DNA of 64,000 nt. Source: Colwellia ponticola. GTDB lineage: Bacteria; Pseudomonadota; Gammaproteobacteria; Enterobacterales; Alteromonadaceae. The translations under genes were made by a program, and so were the position numbers. The stretch lies in the NCBI RefSeq assembly GCF_005885605.1, contig NZ_SZVP01000002.1, positions 186,001 through 250,000 of the forward strand. Reading direction: 5' to 3'. Shown here piece by piece: positions 10,344 to 17,730 of this stretch. The notes beneath the pieces were generated by a model that searched no databases, was not told the DNA's origin, and saw only the letters and a list, made by a program, of their open reading frames with translations. Numbering within the stretch: the stretch's first letter is position 1; every line of letters starts with the position of its first letter.

Positions 10344-10535
10344 CTCCTGATAAAAAATAATCTTTATATCCTATGTAATTCTCTAGAAATAGCCGAGGCT
10401 TTTAACCACGAGTCTAGTTATTCGAAGGTTCAAATCCTTCACGGCCGACCACTCCTGATAAAAAATAATCTTTATATCCTATGTAATTCTCTAGAAATAG
10501 CCGAGGCTTTTAACCACGAGTCTAGTTATTCGAAG
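10314..10535 (+). repeat. 108-bp tandem duplication containing a broken tRNA-Lys 3' half
   Basis: Bases 10314-10421 repeat exactly with a 108-base period at 10422-10529, and a third copy begins before the sequence diverges at 10536. Each unit contains the T-arm and acceptor end of tRNA-Lys followed by spacer and a GGCTTTTAACC anticodon-arm-like element. The second T-arm/CCA end (to 10451) has no matching 5' half, so it is a tRNA pseudogene fragment. The remaining bases up to nadA (10536-10760) hold only a possible TATAAT at 10718-10723, probably the nadA promoter. Confidence 0.85.
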
Positions 10536-10760
10536 CGTTAAATACTTCGGGTAGATTGCTGATGAAAGTTATTATTTATTGCTCTGTTACACATTAAGTC
10601 ACCTTAGAAGCCTTAACTTGGTACGTAGCTATAGCTTACTAATAGAGCGCTGCAAGGGTAATCACTTCAATAAAATAGCTATAATTATTTCTACTACACA
10701 TTAGCATTAGTTTACCTTATAATTGCTAGGTTTTTACGTGTCCTGAATTAGAGAGAATCC

Positions 10761-11819
10761 ATGAGTGTAAGTAATATTGCGGTAGATTTTGATTATCAAA
10801 TTCCAGCCATGGCAACACCTTTAGCCATTGAAGAGAAGGCACAATATAAAGAAAAAATAAAACAGCTCTTAATTGAAAAAAATGCGGTATTGGTAGCACA
10901 TTATTATACCGACCCAGAAATTCAAGCGCTTGCTGAAGAAACTGGTGGTTGTGTTGCAGACTCTCTAGAGATGGCTCGTTTTGGTAAGCTACATCCAGCA
11001 AAAACGTTAATTGTTGCTGGTGTTAAGTTTATGGGTGAAACCGCTAAAATACTTACACCAGAAAAACGTATCTTAATGCCAGAGCTTGAAGCGACTTGTT
11101 CACTAGATTTAGGCTGTCCTATTGAAGAATTTTCCGCTTTTTGTGATGCTCACCCTGATCATACCGTCGTGGTGTATGCCAATACTTCAGCAGCTGTTAA
11201 AGCACGCGCTGATTGGGTGGTAACGTCGAGTATCGCGCTAGAAATTGTTGATATGCTTGATGGTGAGGGTAAACCTATTATTTGGGGGCCTGACCGTCAT
11301 CTAGGTGCCTATATAGAAAAAGAAACTGGTGCCAAAATGCTTATGTGGCAGGGTGCTTGTATTGTACATGATGAATTTAAAGCAAATGCACTACGTGAGT
11401 TAAAGCTACAATACCCAGAAGCGGCCGTACTTGTTCACCCAGAATCACCAGCTAACGTTGTGGCCATGGCTGATGCCGTTGGTTCAACTAGCCAGCTAAT
11501 TCAAGCCAGTCAAGAAATGCCTAATAGCCACTTTATTGTGGCGACCGACAAAGGCATTTTTTATAAAATGGAACAAGCTAATCCAGACAAGACCTTTCTA
11601 GCCGCCCCAACGGGCGGTAACGGCGCAACGTGTAAAAGTTGTGCTAGTTGCCCTTGGATGGCAATGAACGGTCTTAAATCGATTCATGATGCTCTTGTAA
11701 GCCCAGTGGGTAAAGAAATACACGTTGATGAAAGCTTAATCGCAAAAGCATTAATCCCTTTAAATAGAATGCTTAATTTTGCTGCCGAAAATAAACTAAA
11801 AGTAAAAGGTAATGCTTAA
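10761..11819 (+). CDS. nadA: quinolinate synthase NadA
   Basis: The 352-residue protein (E. coli 347) condenses iminoaspartate with dihydroxyacetone phosphate to quinolinate, the second step of de novo NAD synthesis. The three [4Fe-4S] cysteines of the family are visible, in CSLDLGC and in the C-terminal CKSCASCPW segment, and substrate-binding motifs such as [10 protein letters not shown] are intact. The ATG at 10761 follows a GAGAGAATCC ribosome site. It is monocistronic, with an intrinsic terminator downstream. Confidence 0.96.
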   Translation: MSVSNIAVDFDYQIPAMATPLAIEEKAQYKEKIKQLLIEKNAVLVAHYYTDPEIQALAEETGGCVADSLEMARFGKLHPAKTLIVAGVKFMGETAKILTPEKRILMPELEATCSLDLGCPIEEFSAFCDAHPDHTVVVYANTSAAVKARADWVVTSSIALEIVDMLDGEGKPIIWGPDRHLGAYIEKETGAKMLMWQGACIVHDEFKANALRELKLQYPEAAVLVHPESPANVVAMADAVGSTSQLIQASQEMPNSHFIVATDKGIFYKMEQANPDKTFLAAPTGGNGATCKSCASCPWMAMNGLKSIHDALVSPVGKEIHVDESLIAKALIPLNRMLNFAAENKLKVKGNA

Positions 11820-11901
11820 TATTCGTAGCTTATTTGCTTTTAAAGCACTTTACGAATAAATAAACAGCAATCAGTCCCTTTTTTATCGATTAACTCAAAA
11901 T

Positions 11902-11929
11902 AGCCTTGCACCTGCGAGGCTTTTTTTTT
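11902..11929 (+). terminator. intrinsic terminator of nadA
   Basis: An 8-bp stem (AGCCTTGC with GCGAGGCT, one wobble) with an ACCT loop is followed by a run of nine T residues. Confidence 0.85.
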
Positions 11930-11949
11930 ACCATAGCGCAGTAAAATCT

Positions 11950-12039
11950 GGTGAGCTGGCCGAGTGGCTGAAGGCGCACGCCTGGAAAGCGTGTAAAGGT
12001 TTATCCCTTTCGAGAGTTCGAATCTCTCGCTCACCGCCA
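11950..12039 (+). tRNA. tRNA-Ser(GGA)
   Basis: This 90-nt tRNA has the long variable arm of serine tRNAs. The acceptor stem is GGTGAGC/GCTCACC, the discriminator is G and CCA is encoded. The anticodon loop CTGGAAA gives anticodon GGA, reading UCC and UCU. Confidence 0.96.
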
Positions 12040-12050
12040 TATTGATACGT

Positions 12051-12082
12051 AAATGGGCACCTCTATTGAGGTGCCCATTTTT
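12051..12082 (+). terminator. terminator after tRNA-Ser, possibly bidirectional
   Basis: GGGCACCTC (12055-12063) pairs with GAGGTGCCC (12068-12076) around TATT, followed by ATTTTT. The AAAT before the stem gives a weaker U-tract for the radD gene arriving from the other side. Confidence 0.8.
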
Positions 12083-12150
12083 GTTTCTGAAATAGTATTA
12101 AGTCATTTCATCTTAGCGACTATCACTTCCGTTTTATTTGGTTATTGAGT

Positions 12151-14001
12151 TTATTTAAGCTCATTGGCTTTTCTGTATTTACCTTGATAGTCAAAAAGTC
12201 TGTCTCTAATGCGCCAGTAGTACTTTTGTTTTCTTGCAATGACAAAATCCGGGCATGGTAATATGTTAGCTAGCTGTAATGCTTGTTGTAGATTATTCAC
12301 TTCAAAGGACTCAGTTGACCCCAGTTGAACACTGATTTTAACGCTAAGGTGTTTAGAGAAGATATCATTGAACGCTTTGACTTGATTCGGCTTAGCAAAG
12401 TCAAAAAATTCGTTGAGTTCAGCGCCTTCCTCGTCATGGTAAGTGATTTTTAACTTATCAGTTCCCTTATCACTCACTTTTGTTAAATTAAGACCAGCGC
12501 AGCGAATAATTTTTGAATCTTTAAGTTGTAGTGCCTTTTTTAACATATCATCGGGGTCGACTAAGACCTCAAGACACTGTAAACAGTTACGAGCAGCTAT
12601 ATCATTTTCACCACCGCAGTGAGGACATTCTTTAAATACAAAGCGATAGTCACATTGACTCTCGCTAGCTTGCTCTTCATCTGTAGCATCAATCAGACCT
12701 TGGCATCGTCGGCCGTAGTGCTCCACTAAATAACCATCATCATCACAAATACCCCAAAATATATTGGGAAATTCACAACTTGGGCAAATAACTTGAACCG
12801 GCTGACTTTTACTATTGGGCTTTTTCTCACCGACTTCAGGATGATAGAGATCAAAATCATTGCCTGTATAGTCAATCACCAAGCAATCTTTTTTGTTATC
12901 ACTCAAACGCAGACCGCGACCGATGATTTGCTGATAGAGACTAACCGATTGTGTTGGACGTAATATTGCAATCATATCGACATGGGGCGCATCAAAACCA
13001 GTGGTTAATACTGAAACATTAACCAGGTATTTTATTTCTTTACGTTTGAATGCCTTAATTAACTTATCGCGCTCATTGTTGTCGGTAGCTCCGGTAATTA
13101 ACGCACTCAATTTGGCAGGTAAATAACTAAATACTTCTTTTGCATGTTCAACGGTAGCGGCAAATACCATAATACCTTGACGTTTATGACCCAACTCAAT
13201 GACCTGTTCAATAATGCCTTGAGTCACCCGGGGATTTTTGTTTAGTAGATGATTAATATCTGTAGGACTATATTCGCCAGAAGCATTTGTTCGCAGGCTA
13301 CTAAAGTCATAGTGTTCTATGGTGGCATCGACTACATTGGGCTCGGTTAAATACTGGCGTTTAATTAAATAATTTAGCGGTAGTTCATAAATACAGTGTT
13401 CAAAAGGCCGCTTTTCTTCACTTCGCATAAAACCACGATAATGCTTTTTATAAATCCAGCCCATGCCTAAACGATAAGGGGTTGCGGTTAAACCTAGTAA
13501 TTTTACTTCGGGATTAACTTGCATTAACCTTTCAATGATTTGTTGATATTGATTACTATTGGGTAGCTTGCTTGCTGTTTCTTGTGTTTGCTCTTTTAGT
13601 TCCTTTTTAGACAGCTCAGCACTGTCTAAATTAACTCTATGACATTCGTCAATAATAATTAAGGAATAAGGCTCATTGAAATCATCTAGATTGCGGGCCG
13701 CCGATTGTATGCTGGCGAATGTAACTTGGTGCTGAGTTTCTTTAAGCTTTAATCCCGCAGAATAAATACCGGCAGTAACACCATAACATTCATATTTTTG
13801 ATGATTTTGCTCGACCAATTCTTTAACGTGAGTTAGCACGAGTATCTTTCGTTTTGCTAAGCGAGCAAGCTCAGCAATTACCAGACTTTTACCTGAGCCC
13901 GTAGGTAAAACAATCACCGCAGATTCGTTGGTTTTTCTAAAGTGTTTGAGCACCGCAGAAACGGCTTCTTGTTGATAATCTCTAAGTTGAAAAACTGCCA
14001 C
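12151..14001 (-). CDS. radD: RadD (YejH), DNA-repair SF2 helicase
   Basis: This 616-residue protein is recognisable as RadD along its whole length. It starts with FQLRDYQQEAVSAVL, then Walker A LPTGSGKS, a DECH box, GLTATP and the motif VI region QQIIGRGLR. A C-terminal zinc-binding region (CPSCEFPN, CPHCGGENDIAARNC) follows. E. coli RadD (586 residues) helps RecA-dependent strand exchange and survival after DNA damage. This protein carries a Glu/Gln/Ser-rich insertion after the DECH box (about residues 130-155) that the E. coli protein lacks. The gene is alone on its strand here. Confidence 0.92.
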   Translation of the reverse strand: MAVFQLRDYQQEAVSAVLKHFRKTNESAVIVLPTGSGKSLVIAELARLAKRKILVLTHVKELVEQNHQKYECYGVTAGIYSAGLKLKETQHQVTFASIQSAARNLDDFNEPYSLIIIDECHRVNLDSAELSKKELKEQTQETASKLPNSNQYQQIIERLMQVNPEVKLLGLTATPYRLGMGWIYKKHYRGFMRSEEKRPFEHCIYELPLNYLIKRQYLTEPNVVDATIEHYDFSSLRTNASGEYSPTDINHLLNKNPRVTQGIIEQVIELGHKRQGIMVFAATVEHAKEVFSYLPAKLSALITGATDNNERDKLIKAFKRKEIKYLVNVSVLTTGFDAPHVDMIAILRPTQSVSLYQQIIGRGLRLSDNKKDCLVIDYTGNDFDLYHPEVGEKKPNSKSQPVQVICPSCEFPNIFWGICDDDGYLVEHYGRRCQGLIDATDEEQASESQCDYRFVFKECPHCGGENDIAARNCLQCLEVLVDPDDMLKKALQLKDSKIIRCAGLNLTKVSDKGTDKLKITYHDEEGAELNEFFDFAKPNQVKAFNDIFSKHLSVKISVQLGSTESFEVNNLQQALQLANILPCPDFVIARKQKYYWRIRDRLFDYQGKYRKANELK

Positions 14002-14103
14002 GCAGTGCTGCTGCCTTATAGTGAAAGAAAAGCAGTCATAATAGCAAAAGAGTGGATAATTCTAAAATGTTAAGCCAACTTTAAACCTTTATTAGCTTGA
14101 GGT

Positions 14104-14147
14104 GCGTATCATGCCACCCATAACTGCGTATCATGCCACCCATAACA
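14104..14147 (+). repeat. two 22-bp direct repeats left of the transposase
   Basis: GCGTATCATGCCACCCATAA occurs at 14104 and 14126 with a 22-base period. Its core is the reverse complement of the right-hand motif. This is probably a REP-like recognition site of the adjacent RAYT. Confidence 0.7.
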
Positions 14148-14214
14148 ACCTGTCTATATTTCACTCAATGCACTAGACTTACTTTACCTTTTCTTACTTA
14201 GCTTGGTGATTGTC

Positions 14215-15195
14215 ATGGCGAAGCCTCGTTCACAACAAATTAGTTTATTGGATACGCCTTATTATCATCTTTGCAGTCGCACGGTACGTAAGGCGTTTTT
14301 ATGTGGGGTAGATAAGGAGACGGGTGTCAGTTTTGAACACAGGCGTAGCTGGATTGAAAAGCGACTGTTTCAATTATCTCAAGTCTTTGCTATCGATATT
14401 TGTGCTCATGCGGTGATGCATAATCATTTACATTTAGTGTTGCATGTGGATAGTGAGCAAGTGAAAAGTTGGTCAATTGATGAAGTATTAATGCGCTGGC
14501 ATCAGCTATTTAAGGGCACATTACTCACCCAACAATATGCTAAAAAACAAGCCCTTGATAAGTTTCAACTCGCCATGGTTGAAAGCACTGCGAAGGTTTA
14601 CAAGCAGCGGTTAATTGATATCAGCTGGTTTATGCGCTCACTCAATGAGCCGATAGCACGCCAAGCGAACCGAGAAGATAACTGTACAGGGCACTTTTGG
14701 GAAGGGCGCTTTACATCCCAAGCACTGCTTGATGAAGGGGCGTTATTATCGTGTATGGCTTATGTTGATTTAAACCCAGTACGGGCAGCGATTGCGCCGA
14801 CGCCAGAGCAATCTGATTTCACCAGTATTCAATTACGTATCAAAGCCGCCATTAAAGGCAAGCAACCAGCAAGGTTATTACCCTTTGTTGGTAATGCACA
14901 TCAAACCCAAGGCAAGGGTATTTGTTTTAGTTTACAAGACTATTTAACACTGGTTGATGAAACAGGGCGAGTACTTAGAGAAGATAAACGCGGCGTAATC
15001 AATGCAGAGGTAACTGATATTCTAAGCAGACTTCACCTCAGTGATGAAAGTTGGTTAACCTTGACGACTCACTTTGAAGCTACCTTCACCGGTGCGGTAG
15101 GTACTGTCGAGCACTTATGTGAATTTAGTGCGCATGTGGGTCTGCAGCGCACTCATGGTATAGCGAATGCTAAAGCCTGCTTGAATAGCGCATAA
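14215..15195 (+). CDS. REP-associated tyrosine transposase (Y1/HUH, RAYT)
   Basis: This is a Y1_Tnp (IS200-like) protein of about 326 residues with the HUH metal motif in HNHLHLVLH. A downstream tyrosine region supplies the nucleophile in this family. The motif NCTGHFWEGRF followed by CMAYVDLNPVRA is typical of RAYTs. Such proteins bind and nick single-stranded REP hairpins and usually persist as single domesticated copies. The frame opens at a GTG (14203), but I prefer the ATG at 14215, where the conserved MAKPRSQQISLLDTPYYH start begins. The intact frame suggests it is functional. Confidence 0.85.
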   Translation: MAKPRSQQISLLDTPYYHLCSRTVRKAFLCGVDKETGVSFEHRRSWIEKRLFQLSQVFAIDICAHAVMHNHLHLVLHVDSEQVKSWSIDEVLMRWHQLFKGTLLTQQYAKKQALDKFQLAMVESTAKVYKQRLIDISWFMRSLNEPIARQANREDNCTGHFWEGRFTSQALLDEGALLSCMAYVDLNPVRAAIAPTPEQSDFTSIQLRIKAAIKGKQPARLLPFVGNAHQTQGKGICFSLQDYLTLVDETGRVLREDKRGVINAEVTDILSRLHLSDESWLTLTTHFEATFTGAVGTVEHLCEFSAHVGLQRTHGIANAKACLNSA

Positions 15196-15291
15196 CTCTC
15201 TTTATTAATGTTAGCCAATTTAAGGTTACGTTATCCGTAACAATCTCTCTACGAGTAAAATTCAATAAGTTAGTCAGTTTCGGACAATTTA

Positions 15292-15558
15292 TCGGACAAA
15301 AGGCGTTGTTGAGTCAAAACCTCACTCAATAAGCGGTGAACTTGGCAAAATAGACAACAGCAGTGTGTTATTGTGACGAGTTTTTATCATGGGTGGCATA
15401 TTAATTTTCATATTAATTTTTAATCGGACAAAAGGCGTTGTTGAGTCAAAACCTCACTCAATAAGCGGTGAACTTGGCAAAATAGACAACAGCAGTGTGT
15501 TATTGTGACGAGTTTTTATCATGGGTGGCATATTAATTTTATTTATCATGGGTGGCAT
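15292..15558 (+). repeat. 132-bp tandem duplication with REP-like motif, right of the transposase
   Basis: Bases 15292-15423 are repeated from 15424 with a 132-base period. Each unit contains an inverted repeat TTGAGT/ACTCAA and ends with TATCATGGGTGGCATATTAA; a third motif copy follows 27 bases later (15548). This fills the 485-base gap between the transposase and mntP, and I see no gene in it. Confidence 0.8.
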
Positions 15559-15680
15559 ATTAATTTTGCATATTAATTTTTTTAATTTTTCTATACGCTT
15601 GCATAACGATCTTATATTGGCGTGTTGCATAATATACCAATATAAGTCGTTAAACTGCGAACTGATAAGGTCAGTAGGGC

Positions 15681-16220
15681 TTAATACAATAAGATTTTTA
15701 CGCCAATTAAGATTAACGTTACCCCACCTAAAAACTCCGCTTTACTCTCTAGCCAAGTGCCAGTTTTAGCGCCAATAAATACGCCTAACCAACTAAATAA
15801 AAAAGTGATACTACCAATGATGCCACAAGCAATAAATGGGTTTACATCTAAAACGGTTAAGGAAAATCCAGCAGCCATAGCGTCAATACTTGTAGCAATG
15901 GCAAGTATTAACATAACTCGATGAGTTATTTTGCTAATCACTTCTTCTACATTGTCAGAGAAAGACTCGTAAATCATTTTAATGCCTATCAGTAGCAGCA
16001 ATAAAAAGGCGAACCATGAAGCATAAGACTCAATCCAGCCTAAAACACCTTTACCGCCAAGGTAACCAATTAATGGCATCACCCCCTGAAAGAGTCCAAA
16101 ATAGACGGCTGACATTAAGCTAAGGTGTAAAATCCTACTGTTGTGTTTTGCACCTAGGCCAATGGATACAGCAAAAGCATCCATACTTAGTGCTATTGCT
16201 AAAATTAATACTTCTATCAT
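15681..16220 (-). CDS. mntP: MntP-family manganese efflux pump
   Basis: The 179-residue membrane protein (E. coli MntP 188) has six predicted helices. The two internally related metal-binding signatures [12 protein letters not shown] and [10 protein letters not shown] carry the conserved Asp residues of the family. It exports Mn2+ across the inner membrane. No yybP-ykoY manganese riboswitch is visible. Instead it lies 24 bases downstream of an RcnR-family repressor gene on the same strand, so it is probably co-transcribed and responds to whatever metal that repressor senses. It could therefore serve cobalt or nickel as well; this is inferred. Confidence 0.88.
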   Translation of the reverse strand: MIEVLILAIALSMDAFAVSIGLGAKHNSRILHLSLMSAVYFGLFQGVMPLIGYLGGKGVLGWIESYASWFAFLLLLLIGIKMIYESFSDNVEEVISKITHRVMLILAIATSIDAMAAGFSLTVLDVNPFIACGIIGSITFLFSWLGVFIGAKTGTWLESKAEFLGGVTLILIGVKILLY

Positions 16221-16244
16221 ACATAACTCTCTATTGACTGATTT

Positions 16245-16520
16245 TTATTTTAAGTAACTCTTTAAGACAGCGATGACTTGCTCTATCTCTTGTGTACGCT
16301 GCTCTGGTGAAATATCTTCTACGCCAAGATGCTCTCGTAAATGACTTTCCAAAACCTCCTTCATTAAACCGTTTACAGCTCCTTTAATCGCTGCGATCTG
16401 TTGAAGTACTTTCATGCAGTCAGGCTCAGCTTCAAGTGACGCTTCTAATGCGATTGACTGGCCTTTTATTCGACGTACACGACTTAGTAGTTTTTTTTTG
16501 TCTGCGATGGTATGAGACAT
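16245..16520 (-). CDS. RcnR-like metal-responsive repressor (CsoR/RcnR family)
   Basis: This 91-residue all-helical DNA-binding protein starts MSHTIADKKKLLSR, nearly as E. coli RcnR. The four residues that bind Ni/Co in RcnR are all present: His3, Cys35, His60 and His64. His64 separates it from the formaldehyde sensor FrmR. Members bind G-tract operators and release them on binding metal. It is divergent from the DmeF-like exporter and upstream of mntP. Two matching operators lie just before its start codon. DmeR, the partner of DmeF in rhizobia, is the same family. Confidence 0.88.
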   Translation of the reverse strand: MSHTIADKKKLLSRVRRIKGQSIALEASLEAEPDCMKVLQQIAAIKGAVNGLMKEVLESHLREHLGVEDISPEQRTQEIEQVIAVLKSYLK

Positions 16521-16547
16521 TTTTATTCCCTTAATATTTATTGGTAG

Positions 16548-16566
16548 TATACTGGGGTATAGTATA
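16548..16566. promoter_or_regulatory. G-tract operator 1 for the RcnR-like repressor
   Basis: TATACTGGGGTATAGTATA has a central G4 flanked by inverted TATAC/GTATA-type arms, the layout of RcnR/CsoR sites. It lies 28 bases upstream of the repressor start codon. Confidence 0.7.
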
Positions 16567-16578
16567 TTTCCGGGGCGA

Positions 16579-16597
16579 TATACTAGGGCGCATTATA
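16579..16597. promoter_or_regulatory. G-tract operator 2 for the RcnR-like repressor
   Basis: TATACTAGGGCGCATTATA is a weaker copy of operator 1, 31 bases further along and nearer the exporter gene. The pair would control both divergent transcripts. Confidence 0.55.
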
Positions 16598-16655
16598 CTT
16601 ATTTTATAAACGCAATACCATATAGACAAACATATCACTTGAGGTAGGGGTTACC

Positions 16656-17585
16656 ATGTATAACGAGAATAATATTCAGTGGGATCATTCACATGATTTC
16701 GCTATAGATAACCAAGGTAATAAAAGCAAAGTAAAAATTGTTTTTTGGTTAACCACGGTGATCATGATACTAGAAATTACCGCAGGAACTTGGTCAGGCT
16801 CTATGGCGCTACTGGCTGATGGTTGGCATATGGGTACACATTCTGCGGCGTTTTTGATCACGATTTTTGCTTATTCTTATGCGAAAAAAAATGCCAATAA
16901 CAAAGACTTTAGTTTTGGTACCGGGAAAGTCAATTACTTAGGTGGTTTTGCTAGTGCTATCGCTTTGGCCATTATTGCCTTAATGATGGCGTTAGAGTCA
17001 GTCCATCGCTTAATGGTCCCTCAAGCTATCTATTTTAATGAGGCTATTGCTGTCGCTATTATCGGGCTTGTTGTTAATATAGTGTCCGTTTTTGTTTTAC
17101 ATGATGATCATCACCATCATCATCATCATGAAGGTCATGAACACCACCATGATGAGCATCACCATGATCATAATTTAAAGGCTGCTTATTTTCATGTATT
17201 AGCCGATACACTCACATCATTACTTGCCATTGTCGCGCTATTAGCGGGTAAGTACTTTGGTTGGATATGGATGGATGCGTTAATGGGCATTGTTGGGGCT
17301 GTGGTTATCCTGCGCTGGTCTTATGGTTTACTTAAAGAGTCAAGTCGAGTATTACTTGATAAGTCAGTCGATACCGCCAGCTTAACTAAGGCTATTAATG
17401 CCATTAGCGTTGAAAATGAAACCATCATTCGCGACATTCACCTTTGGCAGGTTGCTTCTGGGCATCAAGTAATGATTCTATCAATAGCGGCTAAAAAGCC
17501 ACTTGAGCCTAGTTACTATAAACAGTTAGTTCAACAACACTTACCCAATTTATCCCATATTACTATTGAAGTAATACCTGTTTAG
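16656..17585 (+). CDS. dmeF: DmeF-like cation diffusion facilitator (Co/Ni efflux)
   Basis: The 309-residue CDF transporter has six membrane helices, with metal-site residues in LLADGWHMGTHSA (helix 2) and HVLADTLTS (helix 5). A very His-rich cytoplasmic loop (residues about 150-173, more than 15 His) lies between helices 4 and 5. This architecture and the companion RcnR/DmeR-type repressor point to DmeF, which exports Co2+ and Ni2+ in exchange for protons. A GAGGTAGGGG ribosome site precedes the ATG. Metal specificity is inferred from context. Confidence 0.85.
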   Translation: MYNENNIQWDHSHDFAIDNQGNKSKVKIVFWLTTVIMILEITAGTWSGSMALLADGWHMGTHSAAFLITIFAYSYAKKNANNKDFSFGTGKVNYLGGFASAIALAIIALMMALESVHRLMVPQAIYFNEAIAVAIIGLVVNIVSVFVLHDDHHHHHHHEGHEHHHDEHHHDHNLKAAYFHVLADTLTSLLAIVALLAGKYFGWIWMDALMGIVGAVVILRWSYGLLKESSRVLLDKSVDTASLTKAINAISVENETIIRDIHLWQVASGHQVMILSIAAKKPLEPSYYKQLVQQHLPNLSHITIEVIPV

Positions 17586-17641
17586 TTAATTAAGTGAGCT
17601 ATGTTATGTGAAGGCACAACGAGTCAATATAAGGCTTTGTA

Positions 17642-17691
17642 CAGCGACAGCCGCAGGTGTTTGTGTAGTACTTGCCTAGTGGCTGTCACTG
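17642..17691 (+). repeat. imperfect inverted repeat after dmeF
   Basis: CAGCGACAGCC (17642-17652) pairs with GGCTGTCACTG (17681-17691) with one mismatch. There is no T-run, so it is either a REP-like element or a weak terminator between the converging dmeF and kinase genes. Confidence 0.4.
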
Positions 17692-17730
17692 TTGCTCTCA
17701 CCCTTAGAATGAAGAGCGGGCGAGCTGTAC

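Larger units (their letters stand above)
14104..15558 (+). mobile_element. RAYT/IS200-like element bounded by inverted motif repeats
   Basis: The transposase gene is bracketed by copies of one 11-bp motif in opposite orientation: ATGCCACCCAT twice on the left (14111, 14133) and ATGGGTGGCAT three times on the right (15389, 15521, 15548). No target duplication is visible, as expected for HUH transposition. The boundaries given are the outermost motif-bearing repeats, not proven ends. Confidence 0.65.

Noticed and set aside
10314..10535. CRISPR-like periodicity
   Set aside because: Only two full 108-bp direct repeats with no unique spacers; the unit contains tRNA sequence.
9759..10541. Open frames running through the tRNA-Lys array (repeating RPLAQLVEQLAFNQ)
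   Set aside because: They are translations of the tRNA sequence and its tandem copies, not genes.
16221..16244. Manganese riboswitch before mntP
   Set aside because: Only 24 bases separate mntP from the repressor gene, too short for a yybP-ykoY element.
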